A stretch of 64,000 nucleotides of DNA from Leishmania infantum JPCM5 (taxonomy: Eukaryota; Euglenozoa; Kinetoplastea; Trypanosomatida; Trypanosomatidae): contig NC_009419.2 of assembly GCF_000002875.2 (NCBI RefSeq), positions 1,284,954 to 1,348,953 on the forward strand. Direction: 5' to 3'. Positions 16,765 through 27,310 of the stretch are shown piece after piece. Position 1 is the first letter of the stretch. Every line of letters starts with the position of its first letter. The translations under genes and the position numbers were made by a program. Under the pieces are notes generated by a model. The model had not been told where the DNA came from and did no database searches. It saw only the letters and a list, made by a program, of their open reading frames with translations.

Positions 16765-19401
16765 TCGTAGCTGCGTCGAGAGGACAAGAGCTAAACTGGT
16801 ACGCACCTGACTTGCTTGGGTATTCAGTCGCGGCAGTCCTGCCGTGAAGGGTGAGCGGTTGGGGAGATCGCGAGGTCGTTGCCCTTCTTCTTTGCGCAAT
16901 GTGATTGTGCGTGTGGATACGTCGTCCCTGGAGATGTTGCGAGGAGCGCTCGAATTATCAAAAAGGTGTGACTGGTCACCGCATGCGCGTGGACTAAAGC
17001 GAGAAACGGAGTGAGCGGCGCTGCGGGGCGAAGAAAGAAGGCAAATTCAGCGTTGTCGTGACAGGTGTGCCGAGATTCCATAAAATGTCGACGAACCTGC
17101 GTCGCTCTCTTTCTCTCTGTTCTTCTCAGTCTATAAGCTGACGCGTGTGTGCGTGCGTTCTCGGCAAACGTTTTTTTTTCTCTGTGAGGTACTTCTTGTC
17201 CGCTTCGCCAGTTGTGTCCAGCACATAGAAGGGAAAAAAAGCAAAAAAAAAAGAACGCGGTATTCTACCGTAGTTCGATTCGGGGAGCGGTCAGAGACAC
17301 TGCTTGTGAGCAAGCAGCAAGTGGCAAAGCAACGGTGTGTGTATGGATTATGTGTGATCAGGTAAAGAATGGGAAGATGGGACAATACAGGCAAGTCAGG
17401 TGGAGGTCCTTCGGATAATATCAAAACCTGAAGTAAAAAAGGGGGTGGGCAGATGCCCTCGCAAAGGTAAAGAGAAGAGGATCACAGAGAAAGCCAAGCA
17501 CGGTGAAAGATGGGCATGGGTGAGGAGGTGCCACAAGCCAGCACAAGAGCGCGAGCAAGCAAGCAAGCAGAAGGCAAACGCCGTTGCAGCAGCATGCGCG
17601 ATCGGCCAAAGAGGAGTACGAAGAGTGGTGCACGGTGAGAGAAAGCTGAGCGCTTTCATGCGGAAATCAGCTCTCGTTTCCCGTACACCTGACGGCTCCG
17701 CAGAGCGTGCTATGGCACAGCAGGCGCTACTGCTGAGCTACCTTTTTCCTTTTTCGTTGCTGCAGTATTGAGCTGTGGGCGTGAGCCTACATGTATTTGA
17801 TGTGTACTTGGGATGTGTTAGTTGTCCGACACCTGCTTAGAAGGTAATTCCTGATCTCCTTTACTTCGGTCTCTTGCATTCTCCTCATCTGCGCACCGTT
17901 TCGGGGAGGTGTAGAAAAAGGGGTGTTAGCCAACTGCACAAAGCAGGTAGACCCGAGAAATGGGGAGGGAGCGCTGCCTGCGCGTGGTGCAGTAAAGCGC
18001 ACCAGAAGTGAGAAAGAAACAGGTAGTGGCAGGCAGTTTCTTCACACACACACACAAACGAAAGAAACATCAAAAAAAAAGTGAAAACGAAACGCATACA
18101 CAAAAGCAGGCACAGGCGTGGGCAACAGCAGCAGCAGCAACAGCATACACAAACAGCATGAACATATAAATAATGGTTCAGAGGAAGAAGGAAGATTCAC
18201 GAGAAAGGTAAGCAAGCATGAAAGTGGTCGATACTCGCGTTTCTTTCCGCGGCTGCTGTTTGCTTTGTTTTTTTTTTGTCGTTGGATTGCTTCGCAAAAT
18301 TTAATGTCCACAAGATATAGATAAACGCGACGGCAAAAAGAAAACACCAAGACACGTCAGCGGCGCAGGAGATGTGCACGAATAACAGGAAGAGAACGGG
18401 TGCAGTTGCTGGGAGGTGCGCTTCGTGTACACGCGCTCTCAACTGTGTGGCAAGTAAGAAGATGGTCCTTCAGCGGCGTAGAGAGAGAGCGAGAGGCAGC
18501 GCAAGAAAGCAGAAGGTCAGCAAGAAAACAAAGAAGCACACACACGTACAGTCACAGCAAAAAAAAAAACGCAGCAGAGAAATCAAGGCAGCAAAACAGC
18601 AGTACACCACCACCACCACCACCACCCACACACACGCAAACCATGTTCGATCCGTCAAAACTATAAGCAGGATAGAAGCACGCAGCGGGGCAGCCAAACG
18701 ACAATCGCGTACGCAGAGCTTTTATAGGCAACTGGTGTTGAGCTTTTCCCTTTTTTCTTCGTTTTGCCAACTTCACTCATTTCACGTCGCCGCACATGCA
18801 CGCGCGCTCTCACGCCTACGCGAAGACACTGCGACACCAACACTCGAAAAGACGACGAAGTGGGAATCAATAATGCAAACCCGAAAAAAAAAAGAAAGGG
18901 AGGGGGATGGTGATGCAACAGAAAAAAAAGTGCGAGGAGAGATTATGCAAGAAGCGCACACCGAAGTCGAAATCCAGCGCACCATGGTACACATGTGCAG
19001 CAACAAAACCCTCGCTGTCTCCAAAGCAGAACACCCACACACTTATGCGACTTTACCTCGCCCTGCAACATCTCCGTCCTCTTCCAGAAACCCACCAGAT
19101 TTCCTTTTTTCGATGCTCTTCTTCGTCCGCTGCTGAAAGTGGCATCTCTCATTTCGACTCGCCACATGGCATGAGGGAGAGCCTTCTAAGAACTCGAGGA
19201 CGCCCGCAACCATGTACTAGATGCAGCCGGTATGGGGGGGGGGAGGGGGTCATCGTGGAGTGGGAGGGGTGTGTCAGTGCACAAAAGAATGAGCGATGAG
19301 GCGCCTCCTCCACAGAGGTGAGGGTGGCGCCCGCAATCTGTGAAGAGCAAGCCGGCAACCCCCGCCCCAAACGGTAAAGCCAATGCTATCGTGCCCCGGC
19401 T
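16765..19401. other. Intergenic region, 240-aa gene to histidine phosphatase
   Basis: About 2.6 kb with no supported gene. It contains a CAC triplet run (18605-18625), a GCA-rich patch near 18127, multiple A/T homopolymers and purine-rich blocks. It probably comprises the 3' UTR of the phosphatase mRNA and the 5' flank of the 240-aa gene. Confidence 0.5.
18605..18625. repeat. (CAC)n trinucleotide repeat
   Basis: Perfect CAC/ACC triplet run of about seven units in noncoding DNA. Confidence 0.8.
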
Positions 19402-22095
19402 TCACGCGCTGTCGAGAGCGGCGTCAAGCTTTGTCTCGTCCCACAGCCCACGTGCCACGCAGATGCACCCATACGTCAGCAACAGCAGGAGACCAGCTTT
19501 CGGCTCATAAACGTTGCAAATGCCTGCCATCGCCCCAGGCGCACGCGATCCGAAGAGAAGGGCAAAGACAAAACTCATGGCGCTGATAATAAACAGCTTG
19601 AGCGCGATTGCAGCGATCAGACGGGCCCCGCACAAGAAGCATGCCATGGCCCCCTTCGGAACGCGGTTCGTCGGCGATAAATCCTCGTCGAGGTCGACGG
19701 CGTCGTTCTGCCACTCCACTGCGCTTATGTACTCAGCCCCGCCAGCGCTGGAGCAGCCGAGATGATGCAGTGGCTCCACGCTCAAGGGAAAGCCACCGGC
19801 GCCCTCCTGTGAGCCGGCGGCGGCGGTCCTACCTTTTGCGCGCAACCCTTTAAGGCGCAGCTGCTCCACCGCGCTGCGAAGGCGTCGCATGCGCCAGCCG
19901 TCAGGCCGGCAAGAGAAGTGCACGACTGCCGCAAATGCCACCTCCCAGGCAACTGAAAAGATGCCGAACCACAGCGTTGCCGCGTTGCGGGGTTGCGCGA
20001 GCACATTGAAGAAGATGAGAAAGGCTGCCACGGCTCGCAATCCGGAGGAGACAAATGCGGCATGAACAACACTTCGCTGTCGGTAGATCCGCCGGTTCAG
20101 TGACTCCGTCAAGTCGCCTGAGGCACCGACGGCGGCAGCGGTATCAAAGGCAGGGTGTGTGCAGATCGTCCGGGAGGCACCTGCGCGTGCCAAGGTTGCA
20201 TCCTCGCCAAGGTCCGCCTCGAAGCTCTTGCCGGCGAGACCCATGAGGGCGCTGCCGTAAGACGCACATACCACAGGACATGCTGCGGCAACCGTAATTT
20301 CCAGGTTCGGCGACGGTGGTGAGCCGTCGATCCGCGACGCCGCCGTGGCAGGCACCAACGTGGCCGGCATCGCAGGCGGCCGTAGCGAACAATTGGTCCT
20401 ATGCTCCTCGGAGAGTCCTCCGCAGCTGCTCATGAAAGCGACGGTGGGGTCGCGGTGCCCGTCCTCTGGCACGGCGCACTTCTCAGCCTCCCACCCCTCC
20501 TCCCTGTACCGCTGGCCTGATACCGAGTCGCCCTCTTTCAGCGGTATTCTGCTTTCCATGCGGTGAAGACTGCCGTTGCCACTCCCAACGGCCTCCGTGT
20601 CTTCCGCACATTCACCTAGGTTGCGCCCATGATTGTTAATAGTGACTGAGTTGCTCGAAGACTGCGCGGGTGTTCCGGTGGGCAAGCGGATCCTTTCACA
20701 GCCTTCGCCGGCTTTTGGGTACTCATTGGGCCGCTGAGAGTGTGCAGGTGCAGAGGCGGTCGCAGTCCGCGACTGACCGCTGGAGTGATTCTGCGACGCA
20801 CTGTCGGGCATGTGGTCGTGGTGATGACTCGCAGACTTCGGCATTTGTGGTGGCAGCTGCTGAGGCGTGCGCATCTGCGTCGGAAGGCCTGAGGAGCTGC
20901 ACCTGGGGCCTTCGCTTTTTGAGGCGGCCCTTGCGGGCAGCCTGGTGGGGGGCGCGAACGGGTTTGCTGCATAAACCGGCGACACCGCCTCCATGCGACT
21001 TTCTGTAGTGGACGGCACACGGCGATTCGCGTGCCGTTTGTCAAGAATCTCACCGCTCTGTCTCGGCTGCACGCGACCGCCAGCGAAGCTGAACGGCACA
21101 TCCGCATCGTTGTCTACTTCCTCGGCTTCGTCTTCAAAGCTGGCACACTCGTCTTCGCCACCATTGACATACCCGCCGCCGCTGCCGCCCTCCGCGGCGC
21201 AACGCTCCTTCTCTAGGATGAGCAGGATCGGGTCCCGTGGCTCTGCATCGGCGCCCTCTACGAGCCAGTTTACCCCCTCCGATTTTTCCAGGTGGTACAC
21301 CTGGTTGCCAACACCGTAGCGCCGCATGATTACAAACGACAAAAAATCCGTCTCGTAGACGACGCGGGCGGGGTAGAAGTGCGAGACGACAGAGCCGAGC
21401 GCGTCGCCGTGAGTGACGAGAATAACGTCGCGAGGTGGGAATTCCGACAACATGCTCGAGCTTTTCTCTTTACCGCACGCCACCGATTTTGATGACGTGC
21501 TGCGCGGCGGCAGCCGGCTCACTTTCCGGTTTGTGACGGCTTCTGGGACGGCGGCACCGTGTGCAGTCGGCGACTCTTCTTCTGTCGTGCGAGACGCATC
21601 TTTGAGGGATCTGGTAGCCGTCATAAGTCCGCCGTATAAGTCACCGTTTCGGAGAAAGCTGGCGACGTACCGCTCCGTCGCCATTTCGATGGACTCCCCC
21701 CACGCGGGTAGCCGCCCCACGACACATGACTTCGACGGTATCGGCAGCTTCGGTGCACGTGATGCCTTGATACGGATTGGGCCAAACACCTCGGCTAGGG
21801 TGTTGTCAATCACCATGGAGTGCGCCGCTCCGATGCCGTGGTGCTGCAGCGCCTCTGCCGTCTGCAACGTGCGAAGAAACGGCGAAACAACGAGGGCAGC
21901 AGAGCGGGCTGCATCTTTGCCGAGGTGGTGCTGGAGACGAGCTGCCAGTGCCTTTATGGCAACCACGCCAGCCTCTGACAAAGGCGGGTTAGACTCGGCT
22001 GTCGCATCAGGGTAGCTATCGCGCCGCTCGCCGTGGCGCAACACCACAACGCGCTGCGAAGGGTACGGGAGAGCAGTGCTGGAGATCGCTGGCAT
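19402..22095 (-). CDS. Histidine phosphatase superfamily protein with C-terminal membrane domain
   Basis: The product is 897 aa. It begins with VVVLRHGERRD (residues 16-26), the catalytic RHG motif with H21 as predicted phospho-acceptor. NPPLSEAG, VSPFLRTLQTAEAL and LVTHGDALGSVVSHF (second catalytic His H229) follow, the complete branch-1 phosphoglycerate-mutase-like fold with a Ser/Lys-rich insertion before H229. RHGER followed by a PPLS segment is closest to TULA/Sts-type phosphatases by eye. A long disordered stretch (about 300-650) leads to several hydrophobic helices (about 680-735 and 820-890), predicting membrane anchorage with the phosphatase on one face. Substrate unknown. The ATG at 22095 was chosen because it lies just before the conserved strand; the frame to 22188 starts with GTG. 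Confidence 0.88.
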   Translation of the reverse strand: MPAISSTALPYPSQRVVVLRHGERRDSYPDATAESNPPLSEAGVVAIKALAARLQHHLGKDAARSAALVVSPFLRTLQTAEALQHHGIGAAHSMVIDNTLAEVFGPIRIKASRAPKLPIPSKSCVVGRLPAWGESIEMATERYVASFLRNGDLYGGLMTATRSLKDASRTTEEESPTAHGAAVPEAVTNRKVSRLPPRSTSSKSVACGKEKSSSMLSEFPPRDVILVTHGDALGSVVSHFYPARVVYETDFLSFVIMRRYGVGNQVYHLEKSEGVNWLVEGADAEPRDPILLILEKERCAAEGGSGGGYVNGGEDECASFEDEAEEVDNDADVPFSFAGGRVQPRQSGEILDKRHANRRVPSTTESRMEAVSPVYAANPFAPPTRLPARAASKSEGPRCSSSGLPTQMRTPQQLPPQMPKSASHHHDHMPDSASQNHSSGQSRTATASAPAHSQRPNEYPKAGEGCERIRLPTGTPAQSSSNSVTINNHGRNLGECAEDTEAVGSGNGSLHRMESRIPLKEGDSVSGQRYREEGWEAEKCAVPEDGHRDPTVAFMSSCGGLSEEHRTNCSLRPPAMPATLVPATAASRIDGSPPSPNLEITVAAACPVVCASYGSALMGLAGKSFEADLGEDATLARAGASRTICTHPAFDTAAAVGASGDLTESLNRRIYRQRSVVHAAFVSSGLRAVAAFLIFFNVLAQPRNAATLWFGIFSVAWEVAFAAVVHFSCRPDGWRMRRLRSAVEQLRLKGLRAKGRTAAAGSQEGAGGFPLSVEPLHHLGCSSAGGAEYISAVEWQNDAVDLDEDLSPTNRVPKGAMACFLCGARLIAAIALKLFIISAMSFVFALLFGSRAPGAMAGICNVYEPKAGLLLLLTYGCICVARGLWDETKLDAALDSA

Positions 22096-23996
22096 GATTA
22101 ATGGCGAGGGAGGGTGGGTCGTGCTTGCAGCAGGAGCCAGATGTGCAAAAATGTGCACACGCAAGCACGCATTCAAGCCGAACCTCACGCGCAGGCGTTG
22201 ATGCGTTTTCTTGTTTTTTTTTTGCTTAGCTCCAAGCGTTCAACGAAGAAACCATCGCACGAACAACGAGCGCGTACTACAAGAAAAGAGAAAAGTGATG
22301 ATAGAGAGAGAAGGGCAGAGCAACAGATAAGGAAACACGCAGACGGTCGACGGCAAACAAAACGATAGAGAGAAAGCGCCACCGCCGCCGCCCTTTCCTC
22401 CCTCGTCTCTTTTTGTGCGAGGAGGCTGTCGCTTCGCGAGTCAGCTGATCTGTGCCTCCGCCTATTTTCCTAGTGTGAGCCTGCGCGAGAGAGGCAAGAT
22501 ATGTGGGCCGCTGCTGTGTTTGATGGCGCTGAAGAAGGGCTCGCCTGACTTTGGTAGAGCGTACACATACCAGAGAAAAACAAAGTGGCGTGAGCACCCA
22601 AGAAGCTAGAGGTAGGCAGGGAGAGGGAGTTGATGCAATGCACAAAATCGGTATGGTATCGAAAGATGTGGAAACGTCTAGGGAAAAAAGCCGGCTGGCG
22701 TGTTCAGCGTCGCGCGTGCGCTCATGTACGTTCGCGCGGCGGCACACCGCATTACTCGCTGCAACGCACCGCAACATCGGTGAAAGAAGCGGAGAAAGAT
22801 GACCACGACACGCGCTGGAGAGCTGCCGCAATGGTGTCCCACCGACTGGTGCCCCCCTCCAAACAGTGTTGGGGTACAGCTTCCCATCATCGACGCAAGT
22901 GCGAAACAGCATTAAACGTCACTTGCCAGGCCTAGATGCCGCAGCGTTGCGTAGGATCTGATGCAGCCATCTGTGTGTTGCGCGTGAGATTGATTTGATG
23001 CTTTTTTTTGTTTGTTTTCCGTTGTTGCTTCGTGTTATTCCTGTTCCTCCTTTCATGTATGTGTGTGCACCTGTGTGCGGATCTTTTACTGCGGTCCTTC
23101 GGTCGCGCTGCTTATGCTGCTGTTTTTTCTGTTTTCTCCGCCCAAGACGGAGCTGAAGTAGTACATGGAGGCTGACGCACAGACACCCACGGACGCGGGT
23201 GTCTGTGCGCAACTTCAGGCCTGCAGGTATCACATCGTTTTGGATCGGTGGCGGTCCGCATCCACGGAAGAAGCGTGAAAAAAAAAGCCGACATTATCAC
23301 CTGACATCACCGCACACTTCGAAAGCACAGCCGCCCCTTGCATAGAGGCAAGCAAGCACCTGTGCTTGATGGTGCGTGTCGTTGGCTTCCTTTTATTTTC
23401 TCTCGTCCTGCCTCTCACGGCGAAAACAGGAGTGAGAAGGAAAAGAAAACACGGGAGCAACCAAGACGAGCATGAGCAAGTCGATGAAACACACACACGC
23501 ACACAAACCCTGAGAAGCAACAGGACATCTACAACAAACAACAACAGAAGCAAGAAGAAACAAAATAAAAACAAAAACCGAGTGGAAGAAGAAGCGATGC
23601 AGAGCACCCACAAAAAAAAACATACACCGATGCTTTACATTTTTTTTCGTCTCTCTCCCGTTACGTTGACACGACGCCCCCTCCCACCACCACCAACACC
23701 ACCACATAAAAAAAATGGGTTGTCGTTTGCTTGCGTGCCTGATGTCTCTTCGTGTGCATCTCCTCATCAGAATATTGGCATGGACGAATCAGGGGGAAAG
23801 GAGAGAGGGGCAGGAGCGGGAACGATGCTCCCTCTTTCTCTTCCTGCCTGCGTGTTTGTGTGTCTGGTTTTTGTTGCTCTTGTTGTTGCTTTTGGGTGAG
23901 GGGGGCGACAAGGACGACACACACGCGCACAGGCACAGGCGCAGATATGAATAAATCAACAACAGGGTCGACGTGGAATGAGAGAGCCGTCGTCAG
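22096..23996. other. Intergenic region with strong hairpin, phosphatase to RRM gene
   Basis: About 1.9 kb. An ATG-initiated 211-codon minus frame exists at 22277-22912, but its content is Arg/Ser/Leu/Cys-rich without a domain and it ends in a pyrimidine tract, so it is not called. A 13-bp perfect hairpin lies at 23176-23209. The stretch from about 23300 to 23990 is A-rich with CA and GT elements and is probably the proximal 3' UTR of the RRM gene. Confidence 0.5.
23176..23209 (-). other. Perfect 13-bp stem-loop in probable 3' UTR
   Basis: Left arm CGCACAGACACCC (23176-23188) pairs exactly with GGGTGTCTGTGCG (23197-23209) around an 8-nt loop. It sits about 790 nt downstream of the RRM-gene stop. 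It could be an RNA regulatory element or a DNA palindrome; function unknown. Confidence 0.6.
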
Positions 23997-26111
23997 TCAG
24001 TCGCCCAAGTACGGCGGCGGCAGTGGTGGGGGCGGAAACATGTCACCTACGTCATCCCCACCTGCAACGTACGGAGGAGGCAACGCGTAAGGCGGCAAGC
24101 TCGGCGAGGCACCAACGTGCGAGAGACGTGAGGAGCGCGGGGCGGGGCGGTACTCTGGTGCAGGGCTGAGCGCCTCCACGTAGGACGGCGGCGGCGGTGG
24201 TGGCGGTGGCGGCGGTGGAAACCCGACGCCGTCACGGAGGCTCGGCAGACCAGCGTAGTCGCCGTACAAAGCCTCGATTTTCGGCGGCGGTGTCGGGCGG
24301 TACTCGGGGGAATTGGCGATGAGCTGAAAATGAGGGACAAACTCCTTTGCAGCGGCGTTCATGTGCGAGCCACTCGGCGAGGACATGACGTCGATCCGCT
24401 TGTCTTTTTCAGCTCCTGACGCGGCAGGCGCAGCTCCGCCGCCCATCGCTTTCGGTGGCGAAATTGGAGCTGCGGAGGCGGCTGCAATGGCATGAGCTCT
24501 CGCTGCAATCGCCCCCGCCACCGCTGCGGCTCGATCGACAAAGCCACCGAAGGAGCTGGCATTCGGAACGGCAGCAGCAGCACCAGATAGCGTTGACCCT
24601 GTCTGAACCACATAGGCTGGCGTAGGAGAAGTGGAGACCGGCCGCACCATGCTGGTCTCGGATTTGCCGGTTGGAATCGACGCAGCACCTACGTGGGCGG
24701 CGGCGACAGAGGTGGTTTCACAAGCAGCGCCCCCATTTCCGTTGCCAGCAGGTTTGGCCTTCCCATGCAGCGCTGTTGTGGTGTTGTCGATAGTAAGGAG
24801 AGAAGGGCTAGAGGTCGGCGAAGAGCTCATGCAAGAGTTGTGAGCCGCCGTGCTTGCGGCAGCACCGCCGCTCCCCGTCTTTGCGAAGCTGTCACCTGCG
24901 CCATCGCAGTCGCGCTCCGTTTTCACTGGATTGCCGCGGCGGCTGGGAGAGATGTACGGAGGCGACACCTGCACTCGCAACGTACATCCACGAGTGTTCT
25001 TGCCGTCCACATCTAGCGCCTTGCGCGTCGCCTCAAGGTTCGCGAACGTGATGAAGGCGCGTCGACGGTGAGATGGCGCCTTATCCTCAACAAACGCCGA
25101 CGAGACAATCGGAAGCGGCTCGAAGAAGGATAGCACTTCTGCTAAAGTCGCGCCTTCGTACAGGTTGTACACAACGACGGTGTTCAGAGTCTGCGGCAGG
25201 TGCGTCCAATGCTTCTTCACATCGTCCCAGTGCTGGTCGCGTAACTTGCGTAGGGTGGCGTCCTCGAGCGAGGGCACGGGAACGAGTGGGGAGACAGGAC
25301 GGAGGATGAATGGGAGCAGATCGCCTTCGTCGTCCGAGTCCTCGTCCTCGTACTTCTCCAGCAGGTCGCAGGCATCTTGGGAGGACGGCATAATGATGAC
25401 ACCGCCGTCTTGCGGCCGCTGCTCATCGTGGTAGCGCAGGTCGAACTCGGACCAGCCACTGAACTCCTGAAACTCACGCAGCGCCTCCGCCGGGTCCCAG
25501 TCCTTGTGAAAGCGAATGCCGACGAGGTGGCTGTGGGTGGCGAGACTTAAGCCGTAATCGAGCAGCAGATAAAAGCCCAATCCGTGCACGTCGTCGAGCG
25601 AGCTGTCGGACGAAAACTCGGAGTAGTCGATGAAGCTTGCCTCAAACTCGTTACTGGTCCCAGCGGTAGCGGCAGCGTTGTCAGTGGTCGCGTCGGAACC
25701 CACAGACGCAGAGGGCAAAGCAGGAGAGGCGGCGGGGCTCATCCACTTCCTTGCCTTCGCAGCCGGCTCCACCTGTAGGCATTCCAGAATCTCCTTAACG
25801 TGAAGAGCCCCGGGCAGATAATCGGCGTACCGCAACAGCGGCATCAAGGCGGTGCCTGTCAGGACAGACTCCGCCTCGCCGTGCTCGCAGTCCAGTCCAA
25901 ACCGCTTGGCACAGAGTGACAGCAGCTTGCGGAGCGTCGGCGCGAAGACGGGAAAGTGGAGGCGGAATGGACGGCGAGTGCCCACCTCGTTCACGCAAAG
26001 CACCACATCATACTCGATGCCGAGCAAGAAGCGCAGCGATGACGGAACGCTCAAAGCCTTTAGCTCAAGGAAGTCAAGCCCGTACTGATTGAGGTCGTGT
26101 ACGGTTTTCAT
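23997..26111 (-). CDS. RRM RNA-binding protein with PAM2-like motif and PPxY tail
   Basis: The product is 704 aa. The N-terminal 250 residues form an unrecognised globular region (MKTVHDLNQYGLDFLELKAL onward). An RRM follows at about 305-385, with RNP2-like VVVYNL and RNP1-like RRAFITF. A long Ala/Ser/Thr-rich linker leads to MNAAAKEFVPHF (residues 584-595), a near-consensus PAM2 peptide: N585, A588, F591 and P593 in correct spacing, expected to bind the MLLE domain of poly(A)-binding protein. The C-terminus carries a 12-residue proline run, two EYRP repeats and two PPPY motifs of WW-ligand type. An RNA-binding adaptor acting with PABP on mRNA is a reasonable inference. The ATG at 26111 is used; upstream in-frame sequence is UTR-like, with CA repeats. 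Confidence 0.85.
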   Translation of the reverse strand: MKTVHDLNQYGLDFLELKALSVPSSLRFLLGIEYDVVLCVNEVGTRRPFRLHFPVFAPTLRKLLSLCAKRFGLDCEHGEAESVLTGTALMPLLRYADYLPGALHVKEILECLQVEPAAKARKWMSPAASPALPSASVGSDATTDNAAATAGTSNEFEASFIDYSEFSSDSSLDDVHGLGFYLLLDYGLSLATHSHLVGIRFHKDWDPAEALREFQEFSGWSEFDLRYHDEQRPQDGGVIIMPSSQDACDLLEKYEDEDSDDEGDLLPFILRPVSPLVPVPSLEDATLRKLRDQHWDDVKKHWTHLPQTLNTVVVYNLYEGATLAEVLSFFEPLPIVSSAFVEDKAPSHRRRAFITFANLEATRKALDVDGKNTRGCTLRVQVSPPYISPSRRGNPVKTERDCDGAGDSFAKTGSGGAAASTAAHNSCMSSSPTSSPSLLTIDNTTTALHGKAKPAGNGNGGAACETTSVAAAHVGAASIPTGKSETSMVRPVSTSPTPAYVVQTGSTLSGAAAAVPNASSFGGFVDRAAAVAGAIAARAHAIAAASAAPISPPKAMGGGAAPAASGAEKDKRIDVMSSPSGSHMNAAAKEFVPHFQLIANSPEYRPTPPPKIEALYGDYAGLPSLRDGVGFPPPPPPPPPPPSYVEALSPAPEYRPAPRSSRLSHVGASPSLPPYALPPPYVAGGDDVGDMFPPPPLPPPYLGD

Positions 26112-26270
26112 TATTTGTGCAGCGAATTGGAGGCCTTTCCTTTCTAAGCTTCGCTTCCTTTGAAGTTCGTGCTTGCTCTTCGCTGGGGAAGCGCACGTCG
26201 ACTGACGAAGACACACACACACACGCAGACACACGTTGTAACGACGACGTGACAATGATGAAAGGGTATT

Positions 26271-26293
26271 TGTGTGTATGTGTGTGTGTGTGT
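26271..26293. repeat. (TG)n microsatellite
   Basis: TG tract with one TATG interruption, in the 5' flank of the RRM gene. Confidence 0.8.
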
Positions 26294-27290
26294 TGGAGAT
26301 GTGCTGCCGCGCACGAAATGGTCAGGAAGCAGAAACAAAGAGAAGGCAAGCCACTCAATTAAAAGAAAAAAGAGAAGACGGTGGCAGAGGAGTGGCGCAG
26401 AACTGGACCTGTTCCCGTCCCGTCTCGTCACGAACTTTGCTCGTCAACTTCAGAGCCCGATCGTTCTATGTGGGGCGATCGCGGGAAGGAAAGAAAAAGA
26501 GTACACTCTGACAGAAGCGGCGAAACGGGAGAGATGCGGAATGAGGTGACAGCGACGGTGGAGCTATGCCGCCTATCCGTACCAGAGCAGGTGTGGGGGA
26601 GGGAGAGGGGGGGGGAGAGAAATGCGACGTTGCTTCCTCAACTTTTACCCTCTGCAGTCATAGTGCGCTGGCTGCTCTGATCACGTGCGCCCTTGCCACG
26701 GCGATGACGTGCCCTGAGCCTGTTCTTTGCTTGACAGAGCAAACAGGAAAGAGAGAGCGAACGCGAAACGATGCGCCGCGAAGCACAACAGCAAAGCCAC
26801 AAGAACAGCGAAAAGGGGAAATAAATATATAACGGAACACGATGCGGCGTGGTCCGGGGTGGTGAGACAGATAAAGGTCAAACAAAGACGAGAAACAAGA
26901 GAGTCGATGGACAAGGCGGAGGCTCGGGGGTGGGGGTTGATGATGGTGGTCGTGGCCTCGAAAAGTGCGGCGATAGTGAAGCCGAGAAAACGGGTGAAAT
27001 AAAAACAGGCGCAATATATGGAGATCTGTGTGCGTAGTCAAGCCAAACAAGCGAGAAAGGTGTAGCGAAAAGGAAGATGTATATATATGTGTGTGTGTGC
27101 ACGGGAATGTGTGTGCTCGAGATAGAATGTGCGCCAGCCAATAAGTGCACGTGCGCGCTGTGCGCGCTTCCTCGTGTGGCTTCCTTTTTCTTTCCTTTTC
27201 TTTTTCTTCGGGGGGAGGGGAAGAGTCGACAAGCGTTACAGTGTTTTTTCCTTCTCCCTTTATTTAGTATTGTTGTCGTTGATTCTCGCT

Positions 27291-27310
27291 GTGTGTGTGT
27301 GTGTGTGTGT
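27291..27310. repeat. (GT)10 microsatellite
   Basis: Ten perfect GT units in intergenic DNA. Confidence 0.85.

Noticed and set aside
22277..22912. ATG-initiated 211-codon minus ORF between phosphatase and RRM genes
   Set aside because: No domain; Arg/Ser/Leu/Cys-rich content and a pyrimidine-tract end typical of UTR; no good upstream pyrimidine tract for an acceptor.
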